A stretch of 64,000 nucleotides of DNA, taken from positions 1 through 64,000 of the forward strand of contig NZ_BONI01000036.1 in the NCBI RefSeq assembly GCF_016862635.1, written 5' to 3'. Every line of letters begins with the position of its first letter. The stretch's first letter is position 1. The notes under the pieces were generated by a model that did not search any database, was not told the origin of the DNA, and saw nothing but the letters and a program-made list of their open reading frames with translations. The position numbers and the translations under genes were made by a program. Shown here in pieces: positions 61,123 through 64,000 of the stretch. The stretch comes from Catellatospora coxensis (lineage in GTDB: Bacteria; Actinomycetota; Actinomycetes; Mycobacteriales; Micromonosporaceae).

Positions 61123-61218
61123 CCCTCCAGGCTACCAGTCGGTGAGATACCACCCCGCCGGGATACGCAAACTACGCGTTCCCCGCGCCGCGTCGCACCA
61201 GTTCAAGATCAGTTTCTC

Positions 61219-61255
61219 CGGTCATGATCCGCCCTCCGATCACCGATCATGACCG
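61219..61255. terminator. Hairpin downstream of ribF
   Basis: CGGTCATGATC (61219-61229) and GATCATGACCG (61245-61255) are perfect complements around 15 nt, 22 nt beyond the ribF stop. The arm shares CATGATC with element A. It probably terminates the truB-ribF transcript. Confidence 0.65.
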
Positions 61256-61277
61256 AAGACGACGATCTCCGTCGGCC

Positions 61278-62213
61278 CTACGGCACGGGCACTCCCAGCA
61301 CCGCCCGGGTGCGGGCCACGTCGTCCTCGATGGCCTCGACCAGGGCGGCGACGCCGTCGAACTTCAGCGTCGGGCGCAGGTGGCTGACGAAGTCGAGGGC
61401 GAGGCGCTCGCCGTAGAGGTCGCCGGCGAAGTCGAGCACGTACGCCTCGACGCGGCGGTCCTGCCCCGCGAACGTGGGGTTCGTCCCGATCGACACCGCG
61501 GCGGGCAGGCGCTCGTTGCCGCGCACCAGCCAGGCCGCGTACACGCCGTCGGCGGGCACCGCGGCGTACTTGGCGACCATCAGGTTGGCGGTCGGGAAGC
61601 CGATCTCCCGGCCGCGCTGGTCGCCGCGGACCACGACGCCCTCCAGCCGGTGCGGGCGGCCCAGCACCGCCGCGGCGGCCTCCACGTCACCGGCGTCCAC
61701 GCAGGCCCGCACGTACGTCGAGGAGTAGACCGTGCCGTCGGCGGTGACCAGCGGGGCCGACTCGACCGCGAAGCCGAACGTGCGGCCCAGCTTGGCCAGC
61801 AGCTCCACGTCCCCGGCCGCCTTGTGCCCGAACCGGAAGTTCTCCCCCACCACGACCAGCGCCGCGTGCAGGTGCTCGACCAGCACGTCGTGCACGAACC
61901 GGTCCGCGTCGAGCTTCGAGAAGTCGAGCGTGAACGGCTGCACGCAGAGCACGTCGACGCCCAGGCCGGCCAGCAGCTCGGCCTTGCGCTGCGGGGAGGT
62001 CAGCATCGCCGGGTGCGAGCCGGGCCGGACCACCTCGGACGGGTGCGGGTCGAAGGTCAGCACCACGGCGGGCAGGCCCATCTCCCGGGCCCGTTTCACG
62101 GCGTGGCCGATGGTCTGCTGGTGTCCCGTGTGCACACCGTCGAAGACGCCGATGGTGACGACCGCGCGGCCCCAGCCACCCGGCGCCGCGTCGTACCCCC
62201 GCCAACGCTGCAT
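61278..62213 (-). CDS. ribF: Bifunctional riboflavin kinase/FAD synthetase
   Basis: RibF phosphorylates riboflavin and adenylates FMN to FAD. In the 311-residue protein the N-terminal adenylyltransferase shows GVFDGVHTGHQ, LTFDPHPSEVV and GENFRFGHKAAGD. The C-terminal kinase domain has REIGFPTANL and DGVYAAWLV. ATG 62213 overlaps the truB stop as TGATG; a GTG one codon upstream is possible. It also supplies FAD for ThyX. Confidence 0.95.
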   Translation of the reverse strand: MQRWRGYDAAPGGWGRAVVTIGVFDGVHTGHQQTIGHAVKRAREMGLPAVVLTFDPHPSEVVRPGSHPAMLTSPQRKAELLAGLGVDVLCVQPFTLDFSKLDADRFVHDVLVEHLHAALVVVGENFRFGHKAAGDVELLAKLGRTFGFAVESAPLVTADGTVYSSTYVRACVDAGDVEAAAAVLGRPHRLEGVVVRGDQRGREIGFPTANLMVAKYAAVPADGVYAAWLVRGNERLPAAVSIGTNPTFAGQDRRVEAYVLDFAGDLYGERLALDFVSHLRPTLKFDGVAALVEAIEDDVARTRAVLGVPVP

Positions 62214-63121
62214 CACTGCTCGCCTCCCACCAGCACGATCTCCGCCTTGGCCCGGCCGCCGCGCTCGGACATGACGGCCAGCGCGGCCCCGTCCGGGCCC
62301 ACCACACCGTACGGCCCGGCCTGGCCGACCGCGGGCAGCGGCCCGCCGTGCGACACGATCTTCGCGGCGTCCGCGTCGACGGTGCGCACCGGCATGGCGC
62401 GGCCCAGGGCCTGCGCCAGCGGCAGCGCCACCGGGTCGGCGAGCTCCGCGAGCTGTTCCAGGGTGTACGCCTCGGCGAGGGTGAACCCGCCCACGGCCGT
62501 ACGCCGTAGCGCGGTCAGGTGACCACCGACACCCAGCACGGCGCCCAGGTCACGGGCGATCGCCCGGATGTAGGTGCCCGACGAGCAGGCCACCTCGACG
62601 GCGACGTCCACCACGTCCTCGGTCCGGGTGATCTCGGACACGTCGATCCGGGAGATGGTCACCCGGCGCGCGGGCAGCTCGACCTGCTCGCCCTGGCGCA
62701 CCCGGTGGTACGAGCGCACCCCGTTCACCTTGATCGCGCTGACCGCGGACGGCACCTGGTCGACCTCGCCGGTCAGCGCGGCCAGCCCGGCCCGGATCTG
62801 CTCGTCGGTGACGTGCCCCGCGGGCGTGGTGGCGGTGACGTCACCCTCGGCGTCGTCGGTGACCGTGTCCTGCCCCAGCCGGATCACGCCCCGGTAGACC
62901 TTGGCCGTGCCCACCACGTACGTGAGCAGCCGGGTGGCCTTGCCGACGCCGAGCACGAGCACCCCGGTCGCCATCGGGTCGAGCGTGCCGCCGTGGCCGA
63001 CCTTGCGGGTGCCCGCGATCCGCCGCACCCGGGCCACCACGTCGTGCGACGTCATGCCGCCGGCCTTGTCGACCACGATCAGCCCGTCGGTCACCGGGCG
63101 CTCGTTCTTCCTGCTGCTCAC
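62213..63121 (-). CDS. truB: tRNA pseudouridine(55) synthase
   Basis: TruB isomerises U55 in the T loop of tRNAs. The 302-residue protein has the catalytic aspartate D48 in KVGHGGTLDPMATGVL and the conserved YRGVIRLGQDTVTDDAEG, PSAVSAIKVNGVRSYHRVRQGE and CSSGTYIRAIARDLG. The C-terminal 80 residues form a PUA-like domain. GTG 63121 has AGGAGA about 5 nt upstream. It is coupled to ribF. Confidence 0.95.
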   Translation of the reverse strand: MSSRKNERPVTDGLIVVDKAGGMTSHDVVARVRRIAGTRKVGHGGTLDPMATGVLVLGVGKATRLLTYVVGTAKVYRGVIRLGQDTVTDDAEGDVTATTPAGHVTDEQIRAGLAALTGEVDQVPSAVSAIKVNGVRSYHRVRQGEQVELPARRVTISRIDVSEITRTEDVVDVAVEVACSSGTYIRAIARDLGAVLGVGGHLTALRRTAVGGFTLAEAYTLEQLAELADPVALPLAQALGRAMPVRTVDADAAKIVSHGGPLPAVGQAGPYGVVGPDGAALAVMSERGGRAKAEIVLVGGEQ

Positions 63122-63231
63122 GCTTCTCCTCGCTGCGCTCACCGTCGCGAGCCCGACCGCGCCGCGACCGGAGCCGGTCCGGCTGCGGCCGCGACGCGGC
63201 ACGTCGCGCGCATGCTCGGGCCCCGTCCAGC

Positions 63232-64000
63232 CTAGGGTGCGGCGGGGACCGGTCCCGGGCTGGGCACGGCCCAGCCGCCGGTGCGCATCCGCAGCAGCAG
63301 CGCGACGAAACGCACCACCATGAACATCGTCAAACCGGCCCACACCCCGCTCAACCCGAGCTGGAGGTAGTAGGCGAGCCAGGTCAGCGGCAGGAAGCCG
63401 GCCACCGCGGCGACGATGGTGAGGTTGCGCAGGTACGCGACGTCGCCCGCGCCGATCAGGACCCCGTCGAGGGCGAACACGATCCCGCCCAGTGGCAGCA
63501 GCACGAGGAACCACGGCCAGATCAGCGCGGTCTGTTCCCATACCGCGGGATCATCGACGAACAGCGCGGGCAGCACGGCCACGCCGGCGCCGAGCACGAC
63601 GGCGAACGCGACCCCGCACCAGCCGCTGAGCCAGGCGATGCGGCGCGCGGTGTGCTTGGCCGCGGGCGCGTCCCCGGCCCCCAGCTCCGCGCCGACCAGC
63701 GACTGCGCGGCGATCGCCACCGAGTCCAGCACCAGCGCGCTGAAGAACCACAGCTGCAGGGCGATCTGGTGGGCGGCCAGCGCGGCCGCGCCGAACCGGG
63801 CCGCCACCGCCGCCGCGGACAGGAAGCAGGCCTGGAACGCCGCGCCCCGCACGATCAGGTTGCCGTTGACCGACAGCTGGCGGCGCAGCACGTCCCAGTG
63901 CGGCGCGAGCGGCACCCGCTCCACGATCAGCGCCCGCAGGAACAGCGCGCCCGAGGCGGCCTGCGCGACCACGTTCGCCCAGGCCGAGCCGACCATGCCC
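63232..64000 (-). CDS. MATE family efflux protein (partial)
   Basis: The C-terminal 250 or so residues of a DinF-type multidrug and toxic compound exporter are present; the N-terminus lies beyond the right edge. At least six membrane helices are visible, with NLIVRGAAFQACFLSAAAVAARFGAAALAAHQIA and AIAAQSLVGAELGAGDA, typical of the second MATE half. MATE proteins use Na+ or H+ gradients to export cationic compounds. The stop is 110 nt before the truB start. Confidence 0.88.
   Translation of the reverse strand, partial: GMVGSAWANVVAQAASGALFLRALIVERVPLAPHWDVLRRQLSVNGNLIVRGAAFQACFLSAAAVAARFGAAALAAHQIALQLWFFSALVLDSVAIAAQSLVGAELGAGDAPAAKHTARRIAWLSGWCGVAFAVVLGAGVAVLPALFVDDPAVWEQTALIWPWFLVLLPLGGIVFALDGVLIGAGDVAYLRNLTIVAAVAGFLPLTWLAYYLQLGLSGVWAGLTMFMVVRFVALLLRMRTGGWAVPSPGPVPAAP

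Overview
The window looks like a high-GC (about 70% or more) actinomycete chromosome, most likely Micromonosporaceae. The evidence is GTG/TTG starts, many four-base ATGA/GTGA gene overlaps, leaderless promoters, and the actinobacterial gene set ClgR, DUF3046, SCO6745-family protein, DUF4097, TTG-started RNase J and a GluABCD-type transporter. The genus call is an inference. No rRNA, tRNA, CRISPR, prophage or transposase gene was seen.

Most of the window is the conserved actinobacterial housekeeping neighbourhood dapF-miaA-(DUF349)-miaB-(glutamate ABC transporter)-rny-recX-recA-DUF3046 ... clgR-pncC/cinA-nat-pgsA-rimO-ftsK-rnj-dapA-thyX ... dapB-pepR-pnp-rpsO-ribF-truB-(MATE). It covers diaminopimelate synthesis (dapA, dapB, dapF), tRNA and ribosome modification (miaA, miaB, rimO, truB), RNA decay (RNase Y, RNase J, PNPase), DNA repair and segregation (recA, recX, FtsK, Lhr, a YcaQ-type glycosylase), thymidylate and flavin cofactor synthesis (thyX, ribF) and phospholipid synthesis (pgsA).

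Accessory segments are inserted between these blocks. (1) 3.7-5.4 kb: a secreted GH5-CBM2 cellulase. (2) 5.5-12.9 kb: a tightly coupled minus-strand operon with an inositol-phosphate-synthase homologue, an EboC-like UbiA prenyltransferase, a sugar-isomerase TIM barrel fused to an EboA domain, a TatD-like EboB hydrolase, an EboE-like TIM barrel and an EboF-like phosphodiesterase. This is an actinobacterial version of the poorly understood ebo system and the best candidate here for an under-described pathway. (3) 23-38 kb: MFS, GNAT, zinc-ribbon, a MocR regulator divergent from a pyridoxamine-oxidase-like/GNAT fusion, LysE, Lhr, acyltransferase, SAM hydroxide adenosyltransferase and an SCO6745-family protein. 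(4) 49.7-51 kb: a ribbon-helix-helix protein plus DUF4097 beta-repeat protein behind an array of TGACGTCA octamers.

The second layer is a set of dispersed palindromic repeats of fixed length: five copies of a 50-nt element (D), five of a 61-nt element (E), three of a 65-nt element (F), plus one-off hairpins. F copies all lie between convergent genes, and E copies lie mostly just downstream of genes. D copies lie mostly in upstream regions. Ten genes carry a TAnnnT hexamer 6-7 nt before the start codon, indicating leaderless transcripts.
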